Source: Cheiracanthium punctorium
Taxonomy: Eukaryota; Arthropoda; Arachnida; Araneae; Cheiracanthiidae
Length of the DNA: 64,000 bases
NCBI GenBank assembly: GCA_038373885.1
Contig: JAWZYV010018266.1
Coordinates: forward strand, 1,417,001-1,481,000
Direction: 5' to 3'
The translations under genes were made by a program, and so were the position numbers. This document shows, one piece after another, positions 11,611 to 22,767 of this stretch. Numbering within the stretch: the stretch's first letter is position 1; each line of letters opens with the position of its first letter. The notes under the pieces were generated by a model. It worked only from the letters and a program-made list of their open reading frames with translations. It did no database searches and was not told the DNA's origin.

Positions 11611-12514
11611 CCTTTGTACTTTGTAATGCATAATACCAAAGTAAATTTGTAATTACCTATGAGAAAGAAATATTACATTGAATATTAGAAGCTACTTAAA
11701 ATATCTCCAATATAAGCCACTTTTTCTTCAAACAGGACAAAGTTTAGAAAAAGTAACAGCCCTAATAAGTGTTTCAGAATTCTGTTATTATTGTCATTCG
11801 ACTTGTTTAAATTTATCACAGGCAAATGTGTATTATAGGCAAATGTGTGTAAATGTATTTACATATTAACATAAGATTAAAAAAATAATAAATGTATGAC
11901 TTTACCAGTTATATGATTTATTTTATCACTAAAACTAGAAAATACTTTTCTAAATCAAACGTGTTTACTGAGTCAGTATTTACTTCACGATGTACTTATT
12001 GCCCAAAATAACTTTTCCTAAACTGAATATGATCTATTAGAAGTATGCCGGGTCAAACGATGCCTACCTCACAGGAAGAACAAAAGAAGGGAAATTTTCA
12101 CTGATTTCTCTTCAGAGATCTTGTTTTCCCTTACTGGAATTATTAAAATGTACGAAATCAAGACTTTTAGGCTAACACTATGAGAACTCATATTTGGAAT
12201 TCGCAGCTAGCCCAGCTTACCCAGATGATACGATACTTACACACATCCATACGTTTTGCCAGTTACTTAAGCACTCGCTTATGCGTTTATTAATTTTAAC
12301 ACCTTTTTTTTTAGTACAGTTTACTATTGAAGAACAAGAATTTTCACATCATTTACATGATGTGAAATTGGTACATTACGACTAAATGAGTTCTGAATGT
12401 CCAGTTGCAATGCATACTACCCTTCAAATCCATTTTCCGTACAACTTTAAAAATGATAATTGAAATTTATATTTTTTTTATGATACATAAAGGAAATTGT
12501 AATTTATATTTCAG

Positions 12515-12577
12515 AAATCATTCCAACAACCACTACTACAGCATCTACCATACCCTATGTGTTCATACCAGTACGGA
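12515..12577 (+). CDS. Gene 1, Thr-rich linker exon after Ig3
   Basis: This 63-nt exon (phase 1-1) has acceptor tatttcag and donor CGGA|gtaagt. With the G left from the Ig3 exon it reads EIIPTTTTTASTIPYVFIPV and then R. It is a threonine-rich stalk between Ig3 and the membrane anchor and could be O-glycosylated. The paralogous exon of gene 2 (48151-48219) has the same plan: E, a Pro/Thr stretch, an aromatic residue, then VPV plus a basic residue. That conserved ending supports both calls. The function is a juxtamembrane stalk by position; no known motif is seen. Confidence 0.85.
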
Positions 12578-15500
12578 GTAAGTACCAGTTAATTCAAAAT
12601 TTCCACTAAATTTATACATTTATGGTCATGAACATAACATTAATATATAGTACTAAACTGAATTTATACATTGCACATTTGTTAAAAATACAGTTTAATG
12701 TTTTACAGGATTGGAGAATTTAGTGGGTTGCAAGGTTTTTAGATCTTAACAAACGCTGGTAATTTATGAAATGCATTTTTTCAGATCTGTTTCTGATTAT
12801 TGCAATTTTTGGCAGTTTATAGACAAGTCAATGTTTAAAAACAAGGATTAAATATGTTTTGGAGTTTTATTAAAGTGCGTTTTATCATGTAAAAATTCTG
12901 TTGCACTGTATTATGGATGCCCTGACTACCGCTATGAATTTTCATTTTCAAAGGAAATAAAGGAATAACTTTCACGATATTCTTTATTTAGAAAACTTAT
13001 GTATAGCAATTAATTTGCTTTGAGGTAATTATTGAAGAAATACTTATGTTAATCTTTGATGTAAAATGTTAAAGAAGAGTATTCCATTCTTCTGTTGCCC
13101 GCGTCATACAATTTAGTAAATAGTCTTAAAAGTAATAAAAATCATAAAATGCTATTAGCAGCCTCATTTTAAATTTAAAAATCCCTAATGAATGAGAAAC
13201 AGCACAGATATGAAAAGACCTAACCATATTCCATATTAAAAGGGATCTCACTTCCATAAAATTATGCATTAAACCAAAACATTCCCCTTTGTTATTCTTT
13301 AGAAACAACAGACTTAGAAAAATAATGCAGCTACAGAAAACTACCAAATACGCATGGAAGACTTACATTAGAAACAGGAGTATTAGTCCAATTACTACAA
13401 CAGAAAAAGCTTTAAAGATGGTCGGACATCATTTGGAACGTTGCAGAGAGTCAGCTCATTATACTATGTTCTTTTGAATGTAGAAAATACATAAAAATGT
13501 AAAAAGGAAGAACAATAAAACTTCTACGGGTAGAATTTATGAATCGCAACAATATGTTTTATTGTGAGCATTTGAAATTCCAATTTAAGTAAAGAGTAAT
13601 TTTTAGAAATCTTTTGACATTCCAGAAAAAAATTTCATTCCAAATAAGTGCGTATTTGCCTCTCCAAGGATTTCAGTAATGATTAAGGAAGCTTATTTTG
13701 CATTAATAGATTTATTTAAATTTAATTCATTGTGATTATAGAGTTGCGTGAATATATTTCATTATAGAATTTTACCTGGAATTATCCATAGCTTATTAAG
13801 ATAGCTTAATATGATTATTCTTACTTTTCGAATTAAATTTTAAATACTTAACAATTAGCTAATTGCTCGAAATAGCAAATATTTGGCGCTTATGTTGTTT
13901 CAGCTGTTTAAAAAATTAATTAATTGTGTTATAATTATGATTACTCATATAATAAGTAATTTAAATTTAAAATGGGAGATTAGTTCAAAAATAGAATTAT
14001 TTCCTATAATGTAGAAATAATAATCTTTATTTTAAAATTAACACTCTAAAACCACTAAATCTCATAAAATTGCTAGACACATAACTGAATAAATTTCAGT
14101 TTCATTTTTTTAAATTACATTTTAAGAAAATGAAAAATTAAAGCATAATAAAAACCACCCTGTACGTTAAAGTGATTAATTATAAATTAACAAGAAAATA
14201 AAAATATTAAAAGAATAATTAATTATGCACATATCATAATAATTCATGCTACAGTTTACTTTTTTATGAATTTAGAAATGTAAAGAATATTTTAAGCTTT
14301 GCATTTAGAGTTATGTTAGCGTTCCTTAACTGTATTATTTTTTACCTACACTGGCAGCGTGTAAATAGGTTTATTGTCTTACCTAAGTTTAGAACATGTT
14401 TAAATGTACAAAAATATTCAATCTTCAATCCTTGCAGATGCATTTCACATCGAACCTTACAATGAAACACTACAAAAGTCAAAGAAAACTGAAGGCTAAC
14501 TTGTGCACCACCGATCTGAAACTATCATAAAAATTTTACAAAATATTTTATTAAAAACATTTTTTCCAAGATAGCGGTTTTTATTTATTCTATAATAGTT
14601 TATTCAAATTAGCGTTGCAGAAACGGTCATTTTGACCGTTACGTATAACTTAAATAGACTACAGATATTTCATTTTCTAACGAATTATTATTATTTCCTC
14701 TGATTTTTTTAACTATGCGTGAAATATACATATAGTTTTGTGACATTCAAAATAAATAATTTAGCGTTTTATTTGAATGTATATATCGCAATTTGCTGCA
14801 AACGGTTATTTTGTTCACTCATAAGAAATACTACTTTTACCTGATTCGCATTGTTTTTATTTAAACATTAAATATCACTCATAAATGATGAAAATAATTT
14901 ATTGAAATTTTTAGCATTATTAAATTTATTGAGAAGTGTTTACTATATTATAACACAAGAATTATCTCGTTTTTTTATAATTTCAATTACGGTGTGCACT
15001 CAAAAAGACCGCTAATTTAAAAAGTTGTAATTTGCATCATGTTTGGTACTAAATGATTTTGACTACAAACAGGTAATGCAAAACAATCATTGCGAATTTT
15101 AAAATTGTATAAATACAAACCTGACTGATTTAAATTTTACTAAATGAGCGGTATTTTCGATCACTCATTGTAATTGAAGATATAAAGAAAATGCCGTAAT
15201 GCATGCCATGATAAAATTTTCATTGATTTGTTTAATGTATGTAAACAATATACTGTTTAAATTATGATTATATTATTCCATGCAGTATTTCACGTACTTC
15301 ACTTTAATACGGTTAATGTATTAAATCAAAAGAGAAAAAAAGTCAGTACTCTTACTTAAATTATATTCAATCATTCCAAAATATAATATACCACTGAAAT
15401 ATTTAAAGTCAAAAAGTTTGGTCATTTCGTTACAATTTTGTAAGTTTGTTAATGTGTTAGATTAGCAATTGAATTTCTCTCTTTGAAGTAGACTACGATA

Positions 15501-17573
15501 GTTGCTGATTGCCATTTACTAGTGATTACTTCACTTTTTGCTATTCTAGCCGAAAAGATCTAAACTTTACAAGTAACAGTAAGTCTTACAAGTGCAGTAC
15601 TGAAAAGAACCACCTCATTCTATATTGACACGCTGACAACGCGTGACAAGCTGTACTTATAAGTCTGTGAAATAGAGCACGCTCAGCCTGAATAAAATAT
15701 CTTGTACGATATTTGTGTTAGGTATTGAAGCGAGAGGACTATCACGTTTCGCACAAAAACTGCAAATTTTTGTCTCGTAACCACTGCATTCATTCCTAAT
15801 TTGTTTCATATGCTGCCAGGCAGCAATCTAATTTGCTATTACTTTTCTGTGATTAGTGAGCTGCCTCGCTGAGGAGCTTCTTGTGAAGCGTATTTTTATA
15901 TGAAATAGTTATAACTTTGTACATTAATACACATAAAAGTATTTAGTGTCTATGCACATTTCGACCGAAATACTAATCTCCCTGGTCTCTTATTTTTCCT
16001 TTTATTTTTTTATTGACCATTAAAATATAGAGTTTGCAGTTGGATATTCGGTCAATATTAGCAGTTTTGCGTTGACTAAGGTATGTGAGCTTACAGATAC
16101 CCTCCCCCTTTCCCTCTTATGTAAGTCGGGGTGCAGATTCATAAGAATGCAAATGAAGGGAATAACCACAAAGTGAATCCTTAAAATGAAAAAAAAATCC
16201 ATAGAAATTATAGTAGAAATATAGTATAAAGTAGAAATGTGCTGCACCTTTTATTTAATTTTGTATTGATTTTCGAGATCATTTTTTCCTTTTGTATGAG
16301 AACGCAACAAATATAAATATTTAATAACTGCACATTGTTAGATAATAAATTGGGAAGCATGATCGCCTTATCTAGTTCATATTAACATCACATCTAATGT
16401 AAACTCAGTTAGGGATCACTCTAAGCTACTACACGTACCTTGTATTCCAACAACTGAATGATAAATTTAGTACACCAGCATGATGGATTAGGCTGTAGAC
16501 ATCACCGTTCCATATATCATTAATTACTTTCCACGATCAATGTACCGTATCATAGAACATTCCAAAAAGGTAGTACTAAAGACGTATTTGAACATTTATA
16601 CTTTAGGAGCGTAAAGTAGATATTGGAAAAGAAAACTAAAAAGGAAATGTGATAAAAGTTAAATATGTTTATGCATGTTTATGTATTCAGGGTAGTCATG
16701 AAAAAAACTTCAGAGGTATGAGGACCACTAGCCACGTTCCGTTTAACCAATCGAAATGAGATTTCAGATATGGTTGGAGCAATTTATAAAACATAGAAAC
16801 CGAGAGATGGCACAAGAAACACTATCCAAAAGTATACTGTTGCACCACCATTTTACTGAAAAGTCCACGAAAAATTACATGCAAACTTACAAGGTATATT
16901 ATTCCTACGAATAATCACCTCGGAATTTCTACTAACTCTTGGCTAGACTTAAAAGCAGCAGAGGTAGTAACTATCCATGCAGATTTACACTTCCTTATCT
17001 GAAGGCCCTGCCAATGCATATTTTCTGTCTATTTGTAATAGTTCTAAAGTAACTATACTGGAGGCTGCTGCTTTGTTATCAGCTTCCGCTTCACATTTCT
17101 AACACAAGGTCGACAGCTGACGGGTTGATTGGTAACCGAGTAGATTCAAACTGCTCGGAAAAAAATTACAATATTTGGGATAGTGATCGATTTGAATATA
17201 CGTCATTAGGAGTGATTTGGATATAAGACCATCATCAATTAGTGGCAGAAGGAAGAAATGTCACCAGCCTGTCAAAGGAAACTCTCGACCCCATTTTAAT
17301 GATTAGCTGCATAAGCGCCCTCTAGCGAGAATAGCGGCGAATCATGATGCAGTCAATACTAACGCACACAATGAAAACTTAATGATTACGACGCGCAGCG
17401 CCATCTTACAGGCAAGTTTCGGTTAGCTCTTTTAGAATATGCCGATGATCGTCCTATATCAAAGTTCTTAGTGATTAGTTTAATAGGCCTATTTTAGTGT
17501 TTATTTTCATTTATGTTTCTTGTTTGTTTATCCTTCCATGGTATGACTATAACTAATTCTTTATAACTTTCAG
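12578..17573. other. Gene 1 intron, 5 kb
   Basis: Mostly unique AT-rich DNA. It contains a short palindrome at 14622-14640 and a CTCF-like motif at 17314-17328. No further exon was recognised. Confidence 0.75.
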
Positions 17574-17681
17574 TTGTTTCCGAGAGTCCAGTCATAACGG
17601 ACGGAACTACATTACACCGGAAGGAATTTGGAGTTCCAACAACGAATTCTCTAAGAGATGAATCGCATCTTGTTTCCTCAG
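17574..17681 (+). CDS. Gene 1, Ser/Thr-rich stalk exon
   Basis: This 108-nt exon (36 codons, phase 1-1) lies between acceptor taactttcag and donor CCTCAG|gtcag. It reads in frame with the exons on both sides as IVSESPVITDGTTLHRKEFG followed by a Ser/Thr/Asn-rich segment ending HLVSS. There is no domain; it extends the extracellular stalk. It is supported by good splice sites, the right phase, an open frame and higher GC than the flanks. I found no matching exon in gene 2, and skipping it would join the neighbouring exons in frame, so it may be a cassette exon (inference). Confidence 0.72.
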
Positions 17682-19015
17682 GTCAGATATTTAATTAATT
17701 ATTAAAAACCTTTATTGCGCAAGAACATTAACTGTTACATGTTTTCAATGATGCTAAAATTGTACCATCTTCATAAGAGATAGCTTGTTTTCTACTTTAT
17801 TCTACTGCCTTTTGGAAGTCCAATATCGCTCATTCGTGAAAGAATGCGTTTCTGTGTGTGTCAAAATGCACATTAGATATTTTTACGTGTTGTTACTTTA
17901 AAAGTTTAAATTGAGTTTTGAGGTTTTTCTTAGTAATGAAATTATTACATTACAGTATGTGTTAAATAAATGTGACTGGATTGGTGCCATTATATAAGAT
18001 TAAAAGTTTCAGCCTACATTTTTTAAAATCATACTGATTATTCCAATTTTATTTCTTTTATTTATTTAAAAGTATGTTATACCTTCAAAAAACAAACTTA
18101 CAAACTCTAAGAATGTTTAAATAATCAACGTATTAGTTGGATGTACAATGGCAAAAAACTAAATTTATCTTATAGAATATTCGCAAAAATTATCAGAGAT
18201 AATTGAAAACATTTTTTTTAATTCTAAATAACACTGCATATTTTCCCTCACTTTATTTGAAAGATTTGTGAATATATTTTGAAAGAAATTTGGGATGTCG
18301 AACGGATTAAAATAATTTTTTAAAATGTCAAACAAGTAGATATAAAAACTCGGACAGAAAATACAATAAGTTAAATTTATTTAAAAACAAAACCAATATT
18401 GTACCTTGAACATTGCGGCTGTTAAATTTTCTCGATTTCTTTCTCTTCTTATCTCAGCTTGAGCCCGCAACTGCTTTCGCCCAAATTAAGAAATCATTAG
18501 AAATTCAAATTCGAAGAGAAAAAGTACGTTTGGAGATCAATTCTAATGGTATAGAATTTTTGCGGATTTTTACTGTCTTTAATGAAATTTCTTCCGCAAA
18601 GGAAATAGATAAAAAGGCTCTAAAAAAGTTTAATTTAAAGCTTTTAGAGAATTTGTCGAAAGCAATAAATGGTTTAAAATGACATTCGGACTTAATCATT
18701 TAATACCTTAAAACGATTTATGAACTAAGTGTCGATAAAAATGTGAAGATATTTGCAACTTCTAGAAAATAATGCTAAAGTGCGGAATAAAATTTTATTC
18801 TTACAATTCTTGTTACTATTGTACTCTGTAAGGGTAACAAAAAAGAAATCGTGTTGACTCTTTTTTATTTATTTTTATTTGCTTGTATCTATTTTTTAAT
18901 TTTTTAGGATTCAACAAAGTATCGTTGATAATATATTTTTGATAAAAATATAAAATTAAAAAGCAAAATGGTATATATGTCTTATTTGCAGTATATATTG
19001 TGTTTTACTAATTAG

Positions 19016-19094
<79 letters not shown>
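19016..19094. repeat. (TA)n microsatellite
   Basis: About 39 TA units, then a short catata run, in the gene 1 intron. Confidence 0.97.
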
Positions 19095-19106
<12 letters not shown>

Positions 19107-19200
19107 CATATACATTCATGCACACATATTACAGATGTTATATCTTGAGATGTTTCTGTGGAAAGACCCTAAAAACAATGCTAGTTCAAATGATGAAAAT

Positions 19201-20992
19201 GTAGGGGACACGGGAGTACCGTGGGCGAATTTTTAGATATTGAAATATAATTCTCCAAACATTAAAAAACAGAATATGAAACTAACGTAATATGCTTTCT
19301 AATTTATTACCTATCCTATTTAATTTGGTTCGTTTCTGAGAAAATATTTTGTACAATTAAAAAAAATCCTTAAGTACATTTTGCTGACCCACTGTACCTC
19401 TTTATGGGGTACAGTGGGTCAGTGGGTCAATAAAAAATTTCGTTTCACTCGATAGTGAGTAATTCAAACTTTTTATTGCCTGGCAATAATTAGCATTAAG
19501 TTAAATATTAAAGAAGCTCACAGTCTTTTTAAATAAGGAAAATGCTTATTTTATGGCTTTAAAATATACCTACACTAAATTTGTTAATAAAATTAAAGAA
19601 AAAAGTTTTAGGTTATACCACTTTGAGTCCTATTAAGTTTACGAAATTTTAGTTTTATAGTTATTTATGACATTAAATCAAAAATGTTACTTTACAGTAA
19701 TTATAGCACGTTATATAACTAAAAAATCTTCAGCAAAAGTCAACTTTAGGCCTCACCATGGTACAGTGGTTATGCCACTGAAAATGGTTGATGGCCGAAG
19801 TGTGAAGGTCCCAGGTTCGGGCCCCATCGCGCAGCTGTCGATCTAACGGTCTGGAGTTTTGGTTGGTTTCCTCCAGCTGTAATGTGAATACGCGTTAGAA
19901 CCCCTTAGAAAGTCCTCCTGCCAAGGCACACCCCCTTGGCAGATTGCCCTAGTGTAGCGTTTCCATAATCACACACAACAACAACAAAAGCCATCTTTAT
20001 CACTTTTCTCCCAGTTCCTTGCTATACAATTGGTTTCGGCAACTTTCTCACACTATCTTTACTGTCTACTGTATAAATATCTGCCTTATCAAAGATAAGT
20101 GCAAAACTTGGCTGTATTCCTTTTATGTACGGCACTTCAGTAACATAGTGCTAAAAACTGCATTTTTTTTGCCGTAGACCTTGTATAATACCAAATCTCA
20201 GAACGTCAACATTGAAATCTTCTACATCTTCAAATTTCAAATCCTCAAATTCATATTCACTAGATGATTCTTTTCTTCCTTCCTTTTCTTTTGTTGAGCC
20301 ATTCTTGTTATTGCTTGCCATTAGGTCTTTTACTCTTCTTCTTTTCAATCATGTAAAGTTAGAATGTGATTTTCACAGGTGTATCTGTAAGAATTTCCGA
20401 TTCTTTTAGATTGCCTCTCAGATTATTTTCTTTTGCATCATAGTTGGGAAAAGGCTTTTACCATCTCTGATCTCTTTTTTTTATTTTACATAATTTTCTT
20501 GAGAAACTGAAGATTCTGTGGCCGATGCAGAAGACTTATTTAGATAAATTTAGATCATTCAAACATTAAAAAGTAAGAAATTTATAGATATATAATAAAT
20601 ATATCCGTAACTGGGGACACAAAGTGTGTGACCCAGTGTACCCTATATGTACCAGCGTATTATTTTTAACCTCACATTTTCAAATCTTTAAAATATTCAT
20701 TTAAATACAACATAATATAAATGAAGGTAATTTAGACTATATAATAATAGCACATAACTCATATTTACTTGACGAATTTCAAGTGTTATAACACAAGGGC
20801 TTACTTTCTTCAAATTTCATTAAGATGATCAGAAAAAAAATGGCTCTTTCTTTTCACCACAATCAAAGGGACATGTGTAACGTTTTCCACAGAGTTAGTT
20901 GTTTGATATCTACATCAAAAAAATTTCTCATTTGAAAACTATTCACTGAACCACAACAATCTTCAGTGAATCACTGTACCCAACTTTCCCAT
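19201..20992 (-). mobile_element. Inverted-repeat DNA transposon, copy A (unclassified family)
   Basis: The 5' end (GTAGGGGACACGGGAGTACC) and the reverse complement of the 3' end (GGGAAAGTTGGGTACAGTGA) are related terminal inverted repeats, with internal GGGTACAGTGGGTCA repeats near 19387-19425. It is homologous along most of its length to copy B at 56620-58426. On the minus strand, 20348 down to about 20030 holds a decayed coding segment: an acidic tract (YEFEDLKFEDVEDF), then KKCSFKHYVTEV after a small frame change, then IQPSFALIFDKADIY and RKLPKPI. The second copy keeps the same phrases. This resembles the C-terminal segment of many arthropod transposon proteins, but the superfamily is not certain. 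A SINE is inserted at 19749. Confidence 0.65.
19749..19985 (+). mobile_element. tRNA-derived SINE (family 1), nested in transposon copy A
   Basis: The head has Pol III-type boxes: an A-like box (tggtacagtggttatg) and a B-like box (aggttcgggccc). It is followed by an unrelated body and a simple-repeat tail (acacaacaacaac). A 14-bp target duplication AAAAGYCAWCTTTA flanks it at 19735-19748 and 19986-19999. The matching stretch of copy B near 57300 lacks the insert and serves as an empty site. Confidence 0.85.
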
Positions 20993-21851
20993 ATTCACAT
21001 GTAGAGCAGCACTCTTACTCCCCTTGCTCTCAGTAAAATCAAACGGCAGATGATTTTCAGAAGTATTATATAACTTTTGCCGAAATTTACCTAATTTTTG
21101 TTAATATTGAAAATATTATTATGTTAAAAATGTAAAAATTTGCTCCATTATTAAATGAAAAGCCATTTTCCCTAGTCTAGTATATTTACTATTTGTCCTA
21201 TATAGTTGTTGTTAATAATTTTTACATGATTTCTTATCTTCAAATAAATGATGTAAAAATATTGGCATATTAAATACATTTACACACTGCATTTCGCAAA
21301 TCAGTCAAAATGACTACATTGCGTTAAATAAGCCTTTCAGCCTAGTCAACTGTGTGCCAGTATGGCTTTTATGCTAAATACCCACGTACGTAGTGTGACC
21401 AAATTCCGCCATTTTGATGCATCTTAATAATTTTTAAAAATCAAATTAAAACAGAGCGACTACAATACAGTATTCGATGTTTCTTGAAAAATTTAGGACA
21501 TTTGGTCATTTTGCGTATACGCAGTATGTAGAAGATGACTAAATGTTCTGAATTTTTTAAGACACTCTGAATATTGAAACTCAGTTCGCAGTAAAAAATG
21601 TCGAGTTAGTGACACGAATGAAGTAGCCCATCATGCCGTAGACACGAAATAAAAACATAGCAAGTGTTTTCTAAGTTTTTTTTTTTTAATAATGGATGGT
21701 ATTCAAAAAAATGCATGCATTTTTGTTCAACAAAAGTAACTTTTTAAAGAACTATTTTAGATAATAGGAAGAGGTTTTGAACTAAAGGGGGGGGGGGTAG
21801 AGGGTCCTGGCGAAAGCTCTCTGGCCCTAATAAGAATCCCCCACTGTATAC

Positions 21852-22089
21852 ATGTGTGTGTGTGTATGTGACTATGGCAACGCTACACAAGGGCAATGTG
21901 CCAAGGGGGGGTGCCTTTGTAGGAGGACTTTCTAAAGGGTTCTAACGCGTATTCACGTTACATCTGGAGAAAACCTACCAAAACTCCAGACCGTTAGATC
22001 GACAGCCGCGCGACGGGATCCGAACCCGGGACCTTCACACTTCGGCCATCTACCATTTTCAGTGGCATAACCACTGTGCCATGGTGAGG
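21852..22089 (-). mobile_element. tRNA-derived SINE (family 1), second copy
   Basis: Reverse-complement relative of the 19749-19985 SINE. On the minus strand it begins cctcaccatggcacagtgg, has the B-like box gggttcggatccc, and ends in a (ca)n tail. Its B box is closer to consensus than that of the other copy. The tRNA-like part may be flagged as a tRNA by a scanner but is not a tRNA gene. Confidence 0.82.
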
Positions 22090-22109
22090 TATATATGTGT
22101 ATAGATATA

Positions 22110-22597
22110 TGTAATATAAAAACCCCTTTTAGGCTTTTTAATTAAGTTTTCCTAATTAATATTTGTATGAGTCACTGTTACTAATCTTTCACTCAAAACA
22201 AAGGCAATTTGCTCGCCTCGTAGGAGCCATATGAGTCTTAAAGTCTTTTCCCTCTAAAAATCCGCTAGACATGTTTTTTCCTGGTAGACTTTCACTCCGC
22301 CTTGTCTAAATTACTATGGCCAATCAAGCCCATTAATACCCCCTGCTCCTGCCCAGTTAGTCACGTGTTATTACGTATCGCAGGGAATCTTTGTCTGCAA
22401 CCTTCAATGCCTTATCCCTATTTAAATACAGCTGCACGCTGAACTTTACTCGCTTTTCGACTGTTTCTTGCTATATAATTGTATTATGACTGCTTTGCTA
22501 ATCCAGATATTGAATCGTGTTAAATAAAAATGTTTTAATTCTCAAACTGTGTCTCAATGACGGCCTGACTGCTAGTGGGGGCAACCCCCATATTACA
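22110..22597 (+). mobile_element. Solo LTR
   Basis: A single 488-bp unit begins TGTAATATAAAAACCCC and ends CCCCCATATTACA (TG...CA with an 8-bp inverted terminus). It is flanked by the 4-bp direct repeat TATA at 22106-22109 and 22598-22601. It contains a promoter-like stretch (tatttaaatacag), AATAAA at about 22526, and GC-richer DNA than its surroundings. No second LTR or internal region is present, so recombination between LTRs has probably removed the rest. It ends 71 bp before a gene 1 splice acceptor. Confidence 0.8.
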
Positions 22598-22668
22598 TAT
22601 ATATGTGCGGGTGGGCATTGAAAATACTATTTTTTCTGAGTATTCAACTTAATTTCTTTTAATTTCAG

Positions 22669-22767
22669 AGAAACAATTATTACCAGGTAAAGTAGAGAGT
22701 CGTATGGAAGATGAACAGCAGCAGAAAAGAACTACGGATTACAAATTAAATCACTCTAAAAAGTCAG
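22669..22767 (+). CDS. Gene 1, charged stalk exon (EKQ exon)
   Basis: This 99-nt exon (phase 1-1) has acceptor aatttcag and donor AGTCAG|gtatac. The peptide begins EKQLLPGKVESRMEDEQQQK and continues KRTTDYKLNHSKKSG; it is hydrophilic, highly charged and probably disordered. The gene 2 exon at 37884-37979 also starts EKQ, is charged, ends in Ser/His/Thr plus a split Gly or Glu codon, and has the same phase, so the two exons are homologous. A solo LTR ends only 71 bp upstream of this acceptor, which may influence splicing. Confidence 0.8.

Larger units (their letters stand above)
17682..22668. other. Gene 1 intron, 5 kb, packed with mobile elements
   Basis: It holds an 89-codon open frame at 18413-18682 with unusual Lys/Glu composition, a TA microsatellite, transposon copy A with its SINE, a second SINE and a solo LTR. 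Confidence 0.75.
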
